A stretch of 64,000 bases of DNA from Tritrichomonas musculus (taxonomy: Eukaryota > Parabasalia > Tritrichomonadida > Tritrichomonadidae): contig JAPFFF010000003.1 in NCBI GenBank assembly GCA_039105265.1, forward strand, positions 4,526,001 through 4,590,000. The letters run 5' to 3'. How positions within the stretch are numbered: the first letter of the stretch is position 1; every line of letters begins with the position of its first letter. Of the stretch, positions 29,601 to 38,905 are shown in pieces. Position numbers and translations under genes: made by a program. The notes under the pieces were generated by a model. It did no database searches, was not told where the DNA came from, and saw only the letters and a list, made by a program, of their open reading frames with translations.

Positions 29601-30436
29601 ATTGCAATTACAACGCGCATCCTAACCTTAGGATCTTTCGGAATTTGTGTTAATCTGTTGGTAAACAGAGACAACAAATTAATTATTGATTTATCTTGCT
29701 TAGTTAGTTCTTTTGAAAAATTACTCCAAATACTTTTTGTCTGCACTTCCAAAGTTTTGATACAGCTTTTGATATTTGGAACATTTGGCGCATTTTTACC
29801 ATCAAGGAGAAATACATTTAATATATCGACTGCAGATTCAAGATTTGAACTTGAGGATGAAGAAATACTTTCGACCAAATAAGGGATAGCTTCTGAGTAG
29901 GCTGAAAGAGTGACCCCAAATTGGGTATGAGAAAAATTCCTTAGACATAAAAGAGAATTAGTAACTACTTCATTTAAAGGTAGATCAGATGGATTAAATG
30001 GATTTGATCTTCTGTTAAAAGTACAAAGAAGTGATAAGCAAAATTGATGCAAATTTAATCCAATGAATTTTTGTATAAAAGAATTGCGTCTTTTTTCAAC
30101 TAGCTTGGAAATTTCAGCGAGAACTTCTGGTCCTGGCCTCAATTGAAGACATTTTAAGAGATATTCAGGAGAAGGGGTATTTAAATCCTCATTAATTTGA
30201 TCAATATAAAAAGTCCATTTTTCGCTAGTAGATTTACTACTATACATTTGCTTTTTTGCTGGCGAAAAATCATAGTCTGATATTATTTTGTTGAATAAAT
30301 TATCAACTTCAGCTTCTGGAGGCATTTTTTTTGGTTTTTCAATATCTCCAGCAAAAGAGTGAAAAGGGATACTTGCATAGACAGGATTTGAGAAATATGA
30401 TTTGTGTTCTTCTGATTGTTTTGATTTTTTCTTCAT
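23669..30436 (-). CDS. Formin: GBD/FH3-like N-terminus, giant coiled coil, FH2 domain
   Basis: The gene is 2255 codons and intact. Residues about 35-400 match the diaphanous-type GBD/FH3 armadillo region (SPEYLLKCLQLRPGPEVLAE; VTNSLLCLRNFSHTQFGVTL). Residues about 455-480 are Pro/Ala-rich and short. Residues about 490-1830 are an almost unbroken heptad coiled coil with tandem repeats. The FH2 domain spans about 1855-2240: LFKWTKLQEDLIKTSLW, then LLRIGNYSNGGNEEFGGAYG and FTLDSLQKIRETE, the hallmark FH2 stretch. Known: FH2 dimers nucleate and ride actin filament barbed ends, and GBD/FH3 binds Rho GTPases. The oddity is that the usual polyproline FH1 between FH3 and FH2 is missing. Only KLPPKPLLNPPEKK remains before FH2, so profilin-actin delivery may be weak. 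The coiled coil would make a rod about 200 nm long (inference). Confidence 0.95.
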   Translation of the reverse strand: MKKKSKQSEEHKSYFSNPVYASIPFHSFAGDIEKPKKMPPEAEVDNLFNKIISDYDFSPAKKQMYSSKSTSEKWTFYIDQINEDLNTPSPEYLLKCLQLRPGPEVLAEISKLVEKRRNSFIQKFIGLNLHQFCLSLLCTFNRRSNPFNPSDLPLNEVVTNSLLCLRNFSHTQFGVTLSAYSEAIPYLVESISSSSSSNLESAVDILNVFLLDGKNAPNVPNIKSCIKTLEVQTKSIWSNFSKELTKQDKSIINLLSLFTNRLTQIPKDPKVRMRVVIAMEKNDYINSFKAVKADPTNKIIEPIKQRFNSDIYMLKTISASVMANPFSIKSLSKSIKELAQPPKLYHSFLLSLYDVLINFKMSRISLLAFLHNFLIIYRYFLSKNDKNKLAVAAASAAANPQPIELQFTAAKYKAQESHKQLYQESYYICDTELASLDLSKLCKIVSATAEATPPAAAEAPQPQEPVEKAAPEPKAKADDKNEVTQVKKKLLAALQENKGLKEEIAKYSNYQKEAQDHKTEVAQLKSQLETLRSENETLKNQNQQHLAATKEKDTQKAELSNEITTLKKKLIAVLQERNSLKTENAQHLAASKEKDDKNTELLTEIDQLKKQVETLLSENNTLKSDSEQQLNLIKDKEAQGNELSTLKEENAKIASELEQLKSQLSQSEQSKAELDQLTKQIQEINDKLLQKTEECSKAEQEIDSLKKSNELSSNEISALKEENSNLKSQISQHSSAADQSATEVNSLKAQIDESNEKISNLTSELDQVKSQLSSKEASLESLQGQKESVEKDLEKMKQELNDSKSSLESELSSLKQQLEDANNQVNALTLEKQNVEKSSADSNSNLQSQIDSLQGKVKELESSVSDKDSQIERLNQTISSKEDELKSASSKEDELNKQISELLSKGSNDEQLQTQLVEKDKQLSTQKDEIEDLKKQVEKLNDDISTKSSELKTANEKVESNEQEITKLKDQAQNDQNALKSKEQEIETLKNEKEETQNALKSKEQENEALKNEKEEVQNSLKSKEQEIEGLKNEKKEAQNTLKAKEQEIEGLRNQSEESQNTHKSKDQEIEALKNEKEEAQNSLKSKEQEIEGLKNEKEEAQNALKAKEQEIETLKNEKEEAQNALKSKEQEIEGLKNEKEEAQNTLKAKEQEIEGLRNQSEESQNTHKSKDQEIEALKNEKEEAQNALKSKEQEIETLKNEKEEAQNALKSKEQEIEALKNEKEEAQNALKSKEQEIEALKNEKEEAQNALKSKEQEIETLKNEKEEAQNALKSKEQEIEGLKNEKEDVQNALKSKEEEIESLKSQSTDSQKDADQKSSEIASLKSQISDLESQLKTTKDELDTKSTDLASAKEAIEKGASASQAELLDLKSKYSQLEKDLNQANSDKETHLSSLKSKDTEIDTLKSQSEENFKEIQELKDQLGSSQKEIEQLKTESQKEIENEKEKYSQEISSLKQQIEKLIDETQSTKSQLESANSQLSQHSLSSEQSSQEAAKLQSELEQAQKEAQEYKTQLDEAHKDSMQLKAQIEEAEKNSKESIEKLETEKQTQNEEINSLKQQIEKLTEETQTAKSQLESANSQLSQHSLSSEQSSQEAAKLQSELEQAQKEAQEYKTQLDEAHKDSMQLKTQIEEAEKNSKESIEKLETEKQTQNEEINSLKQQIEKLTEETQSTKSQLESANSQSTEQMNTDTSKLQSELDIAKQEAEEYKLQLDEAHKDSVQLKLQIEEIEKASNASIAKLESTLMDNERLIIEVQSQKDIIDQLSLSNQENETSKEQLRNELHDLKEKYEAIAKHNSELHSEIERQSTQNAKLKKDLVDLTPTQSAQLLEEQHLERVRKLSDASLRKLPPKPLLNPPEKKTCLFKWTKLQEDLIKTSLWSTVDESQVNFDSSLFSSTTHFIPQFKFASSNNFLVLTKLDPEKVVDLLRTMNIVNENNYEQTFTNDVLELLQDIIPTDEEAEYLSSMDENELSLYEKFMKNLAGIPSLKMRVQFLIIMRNFSNNVEQLVTPLEQISKALTDLTQSEKFKEIFALLLRIGNYSNGGNEEFGGAYGFTLDSLQKIRETEIAMFLSRSYPDVIQELDILKPILENKELQLRKSNETIQKYSEELLLCMLEMPNAEDRLKEGDNFWTVFMNFYEENRAKIDSAKELSLEAIKCLNEAILFFGEEENEEFDVFASKFVPLVNEFNRGKLIATTIDQQISAAKNENANANADSETPLGQFQQETRGTVAATVAQYKDNLKNAFGKFFTKK
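25365..26095 (-). repeat. 306-bp (102-residue) coding tandem repeat in the formin coiled coil
   Basis: Two near-identical 102-residue units plus a partial third lie 306 bp apart at about residues 1450-1690. Shared blocks include SANSQLSQHSLSSEQSSQEA and QEYKTQLDEAHKDSMQLK. The frame is kept, and the small number of differences points to recent duplication. Confidence 0.9.
26530..27530 (-). repeat. 63-bp (21-residue) coding tandem repeat in the formin coiled coil
   Basis: About fifteen copies of a 21-residue unit, exactly three heptads, with core KSKEQEIEALKNEKEEAQN, at about residues 970-1300. One variant subunit (EIEGLRNQSEESQNTHKSKD) occurs twice with the same neighbours, which shows that a block of several units was itself duplicated. 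The period keeps both frame and heptad phase. Confidence 0.92.
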
Positions 30437-30742
30437 ATTAAATGGTTAAAGAAATATTGAGATTCATTGAAATTCAAAGAAAGGTAATGTTTTTTTCAAA
30501 GCATAAAATTGTGAAAGCTTTTTTAAAAAACATTCATTTACAGAAAATTCTCAATAGAAAGAACATCAATCATTTGACATTCAGCATCATCTCCAAGCAG
30601 AAAAAGATATTCTTTTTTTAATTAAAAGTTTGATGTTCTTTCTAATTTATTTATTTTATTTCTACTAAATAACGTATAAATTATATAATTTTTAAATTAA
30701 AAATAAAATAAGTTAACTATTTTTTTATAAAGTGGCAATTTT
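30437..30742. promoter_or_regulatory. Divergent 5' region between the formin and ankyrin genes, with an inverted repeat
   Basis: 306 bp between two start codons facing away from each other. A perfect 14-bp inverted repeat, AGAAAGAACATCAA at 30556-30569 and its complement at 30630-30643, is separated by 60 nt. It may be a paired binding site or a hairpin. Promoter elements cannot be read with confidence. Confidence 0.5.
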
Positions 30743-33589
30743 ATGTTTTCCTTTGCTTTTCATAAACTTAAAAAAGGCAACAATAATTGGAAACTAAAAA
30801 TAAATGACCATGTAATTAAATGTACAAAATCAAATGCGAAATCAATTAGTAATAAAATATTTAATTATTATTCTAATAAAAGTATTAATAAATTAGTTTT
30901 AAATGAAAATGAAGATAAAGATTTCTTTGAAATCAAAATCTCAGAATTTGATGATTCTCTTATTTGCTCAGAACAAGATTATAAATATTTTGATGACATA
31001 TTTAATTTGATCCCAGTCCAAATATCAATGACGAACAAAAATGTTTTAAAAATTTTTGCTAAAGAACTTGAAATCTACGATCTTTCAAAGCTAATTGACA
31101 TATTTGAGCAATCATACGATTTAATCACCAACGACTCGATTCTCAATATTCAAAAAGAGATAACTAATGAAATAATTGATATAACAGAAGAAAATTGTGA
31201 TCAATTAATCGCGAAAATTATAGAAAAGTACGAGGAAAAAGATGATAATTTTATTCTTGATAATGATTTTCTTTATACTGTTGTATTATCAACATGCATA
31301 ATACGATCAAATAAAATAGAACTTTTGATGACATTTTTAAAGACTCTTGAAGAAAAAACAATGGGAAATCAATTTAAATATTTCAAAAAATTAATTTTAC
31401 TCGAACTTAAAGAAAGTTCAACACCTGAGACAAATGAGATTCGATTTATAATTCGTTATTTATATAACATTCATGAAATTGACCAAAAAACAATCGAAAA
31501 AGTTCTTGGAGCAAAAAATAAAGAAACAGGCCTCTATGAATTATATAATTTCAAAGACATTTTATTCGATAAAGATACCAATTTATCAGAAACGTCAATT
31601 AAATATGCAAAAATGGGATCGAATCCAGATGATATTTATCAAGCAATCAAAAATGATGATATCGATCGTTTTTCCGAATTAATAAATCAAAAATCAGATA
31701 ACTACAAATATAACGATATAATACAGCTTGATTTATACGAAAGAAGCTCATTTTTTATGACAATTAAATCTCAATGTTATTATATTGATCTTAGTGCATT
31801 TTATGGCTCTGAAAAAGTTTTTAACTATATTTTATTGAATGTAGATCCAAATGATTGCATAAGTGAAGAAACTGTTCTTTCAGCATTTTGTGGAGGAAAT
31901 CCTTCAATCATTCACAAATGCATTGAAATTAATAAATTGCATAAAACAACTTTTTCATTGTGTCTTTTATATTCACTGATGCATCATTACAATGAAACAT
32001 TTGAATGGCTCATTGAAAATCATAATTCGTTATTAAATCAATCTTCTGCTGTTCTTATCAATGATTTAATTGATCAGCCCAAATTCTTAGAAACTGCTGT
32101 CCAATTCATTAATTTTGATGCTCTTTCATACCTGATTTCAATTGGAATTGATTACTTACCATTGTTTTCATTATCATTAATATATAATAATTTTTATTTG
32201 GCAAAGCTTTCTCTTAAGTTACAATATAATTGTAATTCTTCTATTGTTAAAACTAATGGAAAAAGATCTCCATTTTTATATGAATACAAAGAAATTTTTT
32301 TCTATCATTTTTTTCTAACTTGAATTACCAATATTTATTGCAATCTACAAAGATCAAATAGATATTGTTAAAATTATAATAGATCAAGATGTTTTTAAGG
32401 CTAATTGCGAGTATCAAAATGCAAATCCTCTAGTTTTTGCCGCGATTAACAATAAAACGGAGATTTTTAGATTTTTATTGGAGAAAAATCTTTTCAAACT
32501 TAACAAAATGTATAATAATATGAGCTTGTTCGAGTATACAATTCAAAATGAAGGATTTGAAATAGCAGATAGCATAATTCGTCAACCATCAATTACAGTT
32601 TTCAGCGAATTTTCATCTTATTTCGCTGGGATTGAACCAAATAAATATTTGGAGGAAAGTACAACGCTAATTGAGCAAACAGATAATGATTCAGATTTTG
32701 AAGATTCGTATGCATTCAATCTTATTCACTTTTTTGATCAAAAAAATAGTAATGATGAATGTATAAATCAAGTTGTACAAAAAAATAAAGAATTTTTAGC
32801 ATGTATTGCTGCTCAATATTTGAATGAGGATGAATTTGTTGGCTTCCTTGAAAAATTTAAAATTGAAGTTAGTAGTATTTATAAAGAAAATAAATTAACT
32901 CCAATTATATCAAGCATTGCTAATAAAAAATATGACGTTTTAAAGATAATTATTACAAAATATAAAGATGAAGTTAATATCAATTCGGCTTATTTACCAA
33001 TAGAATTAACAGCACTCCATATCTTATCTTATCAAAAACGCCAATTACGAGAGGGTGATAAAATATTATTATCATTAAATGATCTTGATGTTAACAAACA
33101 TGAAAAAACACATTCATTTACTCCTTTACATCTTGCTGTATTGAATCATAATTGTGAATTTATTCGCCTTTTACTTAACCATCCAGGTATTGATATTAAT
33201 TGTCAAGATTGCGAAAATAATACACCTTTACATCATGCTTTCTCATTTCGAATAAGTTGCTCTCTCGGAATTAGTTTTGAGACGAATATCGAGGTGCTTA
33301 AACTATTACTTGACTGTACAAATAAAAAAATTGATACAATCGCAAAAAACAAAAGAGTACCATTTTTAGTTTTTTTTTACTAACATTATAGGGATTGATA
33401 CCAATTCAAAGATTTTTAATCTTACAGCATTATGAAGAACCTTTGCCTGAAGATAATCTTTTTTACTCATTTTATCATAATTTTGTGCTAGTTTTGGAAC
33501 TTTTGGTGAAGAATATTAGTGAAGATGAAAATTGTAAGAACCAAATAAAGCATTTCTTTTTTTCTTTTTTCATAATTGATCCCAATTAA
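30743..33589 (+). CDS. BTB-like N-terminus, DUF3447-type and ankyrin repeat protein; one frame break and one candidate intron
   Basis: An ATG at 30743 opens 526 codons. The first 100 residues resemble the BTB-like head of trichomonad ankyrin proteins (KINDHVIKCTKSNAKSISNK). They are followed by DUF3447-type helical repeats, e.g. YIDLSAFYGSEKVFNYILLN. The frame stops at 32321, but ankyrin sequence resumes one base further on (ELPIFIAIYKDQIDIVKIII; NPLVFAAINNKTEIFRFLL) and runs to 33368, with classic units such as FTPLHLAVLNHNCEFIRLLL and NTPLHHAF. The shift at about 32318-32321 is a single base, so it is either a real mutation or a sequence error. At 33369 a 23-nt candidate intron restores frame and the protein continues to a stop at 33587-33589. 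Known: such proteins are numerous in trichomonads, with mostly unknown protein-binding roles. The gene is either a recent pseudogene or intact with an assembly slip. Confidence 0.75.
33369..33391 (+). other. Candidate 23-nt spliceosomal intron
   Basis: GTTTTTTTTTACTAACATTATAG interrupts the ankyrin gene. It starts with GT and ends with AG. It carries ACTAAC 7 nt before its end, the fused branch-point/3' splice arrangement known for Trichomonas introns (ACTAACACACAG). Its removal joins the two ankyrin frames exactly in phase 0. The 5' end (GTTTTT) deviates from the usual GTAYGT. Confidence 0.55.
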
Positions 33590-33825
33590 AATAATTGAAG
33601 ATAGCGAAATATTAAAAGAGAAATTGTTGAATTAATTAAATTCTAATAAGATTCAAGTTTGCATAATCAAAAATAATTTATTATTACATGAACAATTCAA
33701 TTTGATATTAATAAATGGTGTGATTTAATTAATTATCAATCATCTTTTTTTTGATATATTATCAGGGATACCAAAAGGGCAGCCCGGGCAATCTCGTTTC
33801 GGGCAAAATACGTTACCCGAATAAT
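33590..33825. other. Spacer left of the MULE
   Basis: AT-rich, then a GC-richer patch at about 33766-33820 with two GGGCAA motifs and a small imperfect stem (CGGGCAA and TTACCCG). These recall the first bases of the adjacent MULE terminus (GGGCAATCG), so the patch may be a remnant of an older related end. Confidence 0.35.
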
Positions 33826-33834
33826 AAATTTTTT
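33826..33834. repeat. Probable 9-bp target site duplication, left copy
   Basis: AAATTTTTT directly precedes the left terminal inverted repeat. The same 9 bases directly follow the right one at 46550-46558. Nine bp is the usual MULE duplication size. The A3T6 composition makes chance agreement possible in this genome. Confidence 0.6.
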
Positions 33835-33868
33835 GGGCAATCGCTTATGCATACACCACTTTTTGAAT
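33835..33868 (+). repeat. MULE terminal inverted repeat, left
   Basis: Matches the reverse complement of 46516-46549 with two differences in 34 bp (third base, and TTATGC against TTAAGC). Confidence 0.9.
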
Positions 33869-34953
33869 GGGGAAACTTTTTCAATGAGTTGATTCAAAAA
33901 TTGTGATAAAAAATTGAATGTAGAAAAAACGTACAGATTTTGAATGTAAATTTTTCAAGTTTTTGTTTAAAAAAAATCCAAAAAAAAAAATAGATTTATA
34001 ATAATAAAATAGGGAGTTTTATAGTTTATTTAAAAAAAATAAGAAAGAAAAAAGAAAATAAATAAATAAATAAAAAAGATAAGTATTCTATCTTAAAGAT
34101 AAAAAATAACATGAATAATAATTATGTATAATATAAACTAGAATGCGTAAAATAATAAAAAAGAGTTAAAATAAAGATATTAAACAAAGCAAATATAAGA
34201 AAAACGAGATGAAAATTGATTTTTTTGATTATTTTTGTGATGATACACTGAAAAAGTAAAAACTATGGTACTAAGAAATGCCAATATAAGAACAATGTAA
34301 TGAAAATCTAAATATTAATGCGTAAAATAATAAAAACGAGTACAAATAATGGTTATAAGTAATGATAAGATAAGATCAACGAGTTGAAAATATCACTTAG
34401 AATAAAAAAAAAAATGCAAGGTATCGATGGAGATATTCTGCAGTAATCAAAAAGTTGCCTATTAGTAAAAATAGCTATCTGATTATCATTTTTTGAAGAT
34501 TGTGATATATCTACGATAAGATAGGTAATCCATGAAAAGGACCAATGTTATTAAGAACTCGGACTTTTTTTTTATTGTAATCGTTTATTGGAATTGCTCA
34601 TTCCGGTGCTGTCAAACATTAGAAATAAAAATAAACGTTCAACGGCACTTTTTTTATTATATATATATAAAAAAAAAAAAAAAAAAAGAAAAAAAAAGAA
34701 AAAAGAAAATTAAAAGCAATAGATTGGTTATCAATTATTACATGAATTGTATATATAAAATATTATATATAAGAAATATTGAAAAAAAAAAAAAAATAAT
34801 AATAATAATAATCATTCGTCTGTAAATTTTCAAAAAATTGATTTTTTTTTTTAGTATTATGCTTTAAAACAGTCTAATAATCATGCATTATATCATATTT
34901 TTATGAAATATAATAAAAATTTAAAGTTTTTAAGTTTTTTCTTTTTTTTATTT

Positions 34954-34981
34954 AAAACCATGACCTATAGGTCATGGTTTT
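34954..34981. repeat. Perfect 28-bp palindrome followed by a T-run
   Basis: AAAACCATGACCTA followed directly by its reverse complement, with no loop. The T-run after it makes it look like a transcription terminator in form. A degenerate relative (AAAATCATGATCGTCATAGGTCATTG) lies near 38318-38343, after the 63-bp array. Confidence 0.85.
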
Positions 34982-35219
34982 TTTTTTTTTTTTTCTTAAA
35001 AAAAAAGGACCATATATGATTTCAAAAACTGGAGCTCCAGCACTGTTCGCTTATTCACAATATAAATATTAACTAAAAATATACAAAGTAAATAACCAAC
35101 CTAAATTTAAAAAAAAAAAAAAATAGGCAGTAAATAAACCGAAACTGATAGCATTTTGTTTGAAAAAAAAAAATTATGAAATTTTTGAATGAGACCAAGT
35201 TTTTTGAGCTTTTTAAGAA

Positions 35220-35345
35220 TTTTTGAAGGCTATGTCCAGGGGGACATTTGAAGTAGTAGTAGTATGGCTGGCACTTTGTTGCTATGCTCTACTGTTAACT
35301 ACTAGAACTGCTTCACTGCAAACTCGTATTCGACTCGCCTAAGTG
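35220..35345 (+). other. GC-richer island, candidate small RNA or tRNA-derived sequence
   Basis: A block of about 125 bp with mixed composition in otherwise A/T-only DNA. It starts with a short perfect hairpin, ATGTCC-AGGG-GGACAT, then GTAGTAGTAGTATGGCTGGC. Near the end is TATTCGACTC, which resembles a weak Pol III B box (GTTCGANTC). There is no open frame. A full tRNA cloverleaf could not be built by eye, so the call stays open. Confidence 0.35.
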
Positions 35346-35647
35346 TAGCATCTTTATTTCTAAAAAAAAAAAAAAAAGAATTACATGAACTTATAGTTTA
35401 AAATGCATTAATCCTTGATGTGTTTATTATAAAACACATTGATTTGAATTAATATATTTAACGTAGAAATCATAATTAACCTTCAGTGATGTTATATATG
35501 TTAATTATAGAGGAAACTTTGCTTTTAAATGTTATAGAGTTGCAAATGAGAGCATACTGAGCTGAACAATATAATAAAATGTATATTATAATCAAATAAT
35601 TTATCATGATAAGTAAAAATGGGTTTTCTTAACGCAAAGGTTTCAGA

Positions 35648-38001
35648 ATTTAGTTTTATCAAACATTATTATTCAAAATACAGAATAGTTTATCTTATAA
35701 TGATTTTTGCAGTTAAGATTCTCTAGTTTCATTATTCATAATACAGAATAGTTTATCTTATAATGATTTTTGCAGTTAAGATTCTCTAGTTCCATTATTC
35801 ATAATACAGAATAGTTTATCTTATAATGATTTTTGCAGTTAAGATTCTCTAGTTTCATTATTCATAATACAGAATAGTTTATCTTATAATGATTTTTGCA
35901 GTTAAGATTCTCTAGTTCCATTATTCATAATACAGAATAGTTTATCTTATAATGATTTTTGCAGTTAAGATTCTCTAGTTCCATTATTCATAATACAGAA
36001 TAGTTTATCTTATAATGATTTTTGCAGTTAAGATTCTCTAGTTTCATTATTCATAATACAGAATAGTTTATCTTATAATGATTTTTGCAGTTAAGATTCT
36101 CTAGTTTCATTATTCATAATACAGAATAGTTTATCTTATAATGATTTTTGCAGTTAAGATTCTCTAGTTCCATTATTCATAATACAGAATAGTTTATCTT
36201 ATAATGATTTTTGCAGTTAAGATTCTCTAGTTTCATTATTCATAATACAGAATAGTTTATCTTATAATGATTTTTGCAGTTAAGATTCTCTAGTTCCATT
36301 ATTCATAATACAGAATAGTTTATCTTATAATGATTTTTGCAGTTAAGATTCTCTAGTTTCATTATTCATAATACAGAATAGTTTATCTTATAATGATTTT
36401 TGCAGTTAAGATTCTCTAGTTCCATTATTCATAATACAGAATAGTTTATCTTATAATGATTTTTGCAGTTAAGATTCTCTAGTTTCATTATTCATAATAC
36501 AGAATAGTTTATCTTATAATGATTTTTGCAGTTAAGATTCTCTAGTTCCATTATTCATAATACAGAATAGTTTATCTTATAATGATTTTTGCAGTTAAGA
36601 TTCTCTAGTTTCATTATTCATAATACAGAATAGTTTATCTTATAATGATTTTTGCAGTTAAGATTCTCTAGTTTCATTATTCATAATACAGAATAGTTTA
36701 TCTTATAATGATTTTTGCAGTTAAGATTCTCTAGTTTCATTATTCATAATACAGAATAGTTTATCTTATAATGATTTTTGCAGTTAAGATTCTCTAGTTT
36801 CATTATTCATAATACAGAATAGTTTATCTTATAATGATTTTTGCAGTTAAGATTCTCTAGTTTCATTATTCATAATACAGAATAGTTTATCTTATAATGA
36901 TTTTTGCAGTTAAGATTCTCTAGTTCCATTATTCATAATACAGAATAGTTTATCTTATAATGATTTTTGCAGTTAAGATTCTCTAGTTTCATTATTCATA
37001 ATACAGAATAGTTTATCTTATAATGATTTTTGCAGTTAAGATTCTCTAGTTTCATTATTCATAATACAGAATAGTTTATCTTATAATGATTTTTGCAGTT
37101 AAGATTCTCTAGTTTCATTATTCATAATACAGAATAGTTTATCTTATAATGATTTTTGCAGTTAAGATTCTCTAGTTTCATTATTCATAATACAGAATAG
37201 TTTATCTTATAATGATTTTTGCAGTTAAGATTCTCTAGTTCCATTATTCATAATACAGAATAGTTTATCTTATAATGATTTTTGCAGTTAAGATTCTCTA
37301 GTTTCATTATTCATAATACAGAATAGTTTATCTTATAATGATTTTTGCAGTTAAGATTCTCTAGTTTCATTATTCATAATACAGAATAGTTTATCTTATA
37401 ATGATTTTTGCAGTTAAGATTCTCTAGTTCCATTATTCATAATACAGAATAGTTTATCTTATAATGATTTTTGCAGTTAAGATTCTCTAGTTCCATTATT
37501 CATAATACAGAATAGTTTATCTTATAATGATTTTTGCAGTTAAGATTCTCTAGTTCCATTATTCATAATACAGAATAGTTTATCTTATAATGATTTTTGC
37601 AGTTAAGATTCTCTAGTTTCATTATTCATAATACAGAATAGTTTATCTTATAATGATTTTTGCAGTTAAGATTCTCTAGTTTCATTATTCATAATACAGA
37701 ATAGTTTATCTTATAATGATTTTTGCAGTTAAGATTCTCTAGTTCCATTATTCATAATACAGAATAGTTTATCTTATAATGATTTTTGCAGTTAAGATTC
37801 TCTAGTTTCATTATTCATAATACAGAATAGTTTATCTTATAATGATTTTTGCAGTTAAGATTCTCTAGTTCCATTATTCATAATACAGAATAGTTTATCT
37901 TATAATGATTTTTGCAGTTAAGATTCTCTAGTTTCATTATTCATAATACAGAATAGTTTATCTTATAATGATTTTTGCAGTTAAGATTCTCTAATTCCAT
38001 T
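35648..38001 (+). repeat. 63-bp satellite array, about 37 copies
   Basis: The exact 63-bp spacing of AGTTAAGATTCTCT runs from 35711 to 37979 (36 intervals). Copies are almost identical and differ mainly at one site, TTTCATTATTCAT or TTCCATTATTCAT, in irregular order. All six frames of the unit contain stops, so it is noncoding. Each unit also holds TTATCTTATAATG. The first copy (35648-35700) is diverged, as is the last, where it decays into unique sequence. Confidence 0.97.
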
Positions 38002-38248
38002 TTTCAAAATATAATGTCTTGAATCCAGAAGATTTCTTTTTTAATGGTTTATATTTCAAAAAGTTATATCGTGTTACTGCTCTTTTGATTCCATATTATT
38101 ATATTACTGAGACTATGGATACAATTTATTCTTATTGAAAAGTAAAAACAGAAACCATAAATGAAGATAAAAATGTTAAAGTATTTGAGTTTCATTCAAA
38201 TTGAACTACAATTTGTTAAATAATAGCCTACTTATTATTCTATAAGAA

Positions 38249-38301
<53 letters not shown>

Positions 38302-38905
38302 AATTTTTATATGGTTAAAATCATGATCGTCATAGGTCATTGTTCAGGTTAAGTCCATTCAATTTTTTTTAGATGGACTCGAAGAGTAAGAAATTTTAGC
38401 GAAATATGAAATTGATTTGTATTTCATATTTTCATGAGTAGAATAATATTGTCTAAATAAATATTGAAAATAGTGTTTTTTACATAAAAAATAAAAATAT
38501 GCTTTTATTGAAAAAGTGAGTCAGAAAAAAAAAAAAAAAATAAAACGATATTCCGATTTATTATGTATTCCTTAAAATGATCATCATCATAATAATAATA
38601 ATTAAAAGTAAATCAAAAAAGGTAAAAATAATGTAAATAATTAACATTTTATTAATCAAAAGGTACAATTGAAAATCATAACCTAGATTAAACATCAGAA
38701 ATATCTTTAAAATTTCTATTTAACTATTTAGCAAGGCTAATGAAATGTAGACTTTGAATTATAATCTCAGTTTTCAAACGATAATTAATATAATTATAAT
38801 ATAATTATTATATAATAATAAGGCAAATAAAACAAATTTTTACATAACATTGAACAATTTAATGTATTTATCTGGTCAGTTCTCAAGCCATTACTATTTG
38901 CATAT
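38002..38905. other. MULE internal spacer with a T42 tract
   Basis: AT-rich sequence 3' of the transposase gene. It holds an uninterrupted run of 42 T at 38254-38295, a small hairpin (AGTCCAT and ATGGACT, about 38350-38380) and no gene. Confidence 0.7.

Noticed and set aside
34532-34825. 97-codon Lys/Ile-rich frame
   Set aside because: It runs through A-runs and an ATA/AAT microsatellite. The composition is that of simple sequence.
35648-38001. CRISPR-like array
   Set aside because: The 63-bp units abut head to tail with no unique spacers, and the host is a eukaryote.
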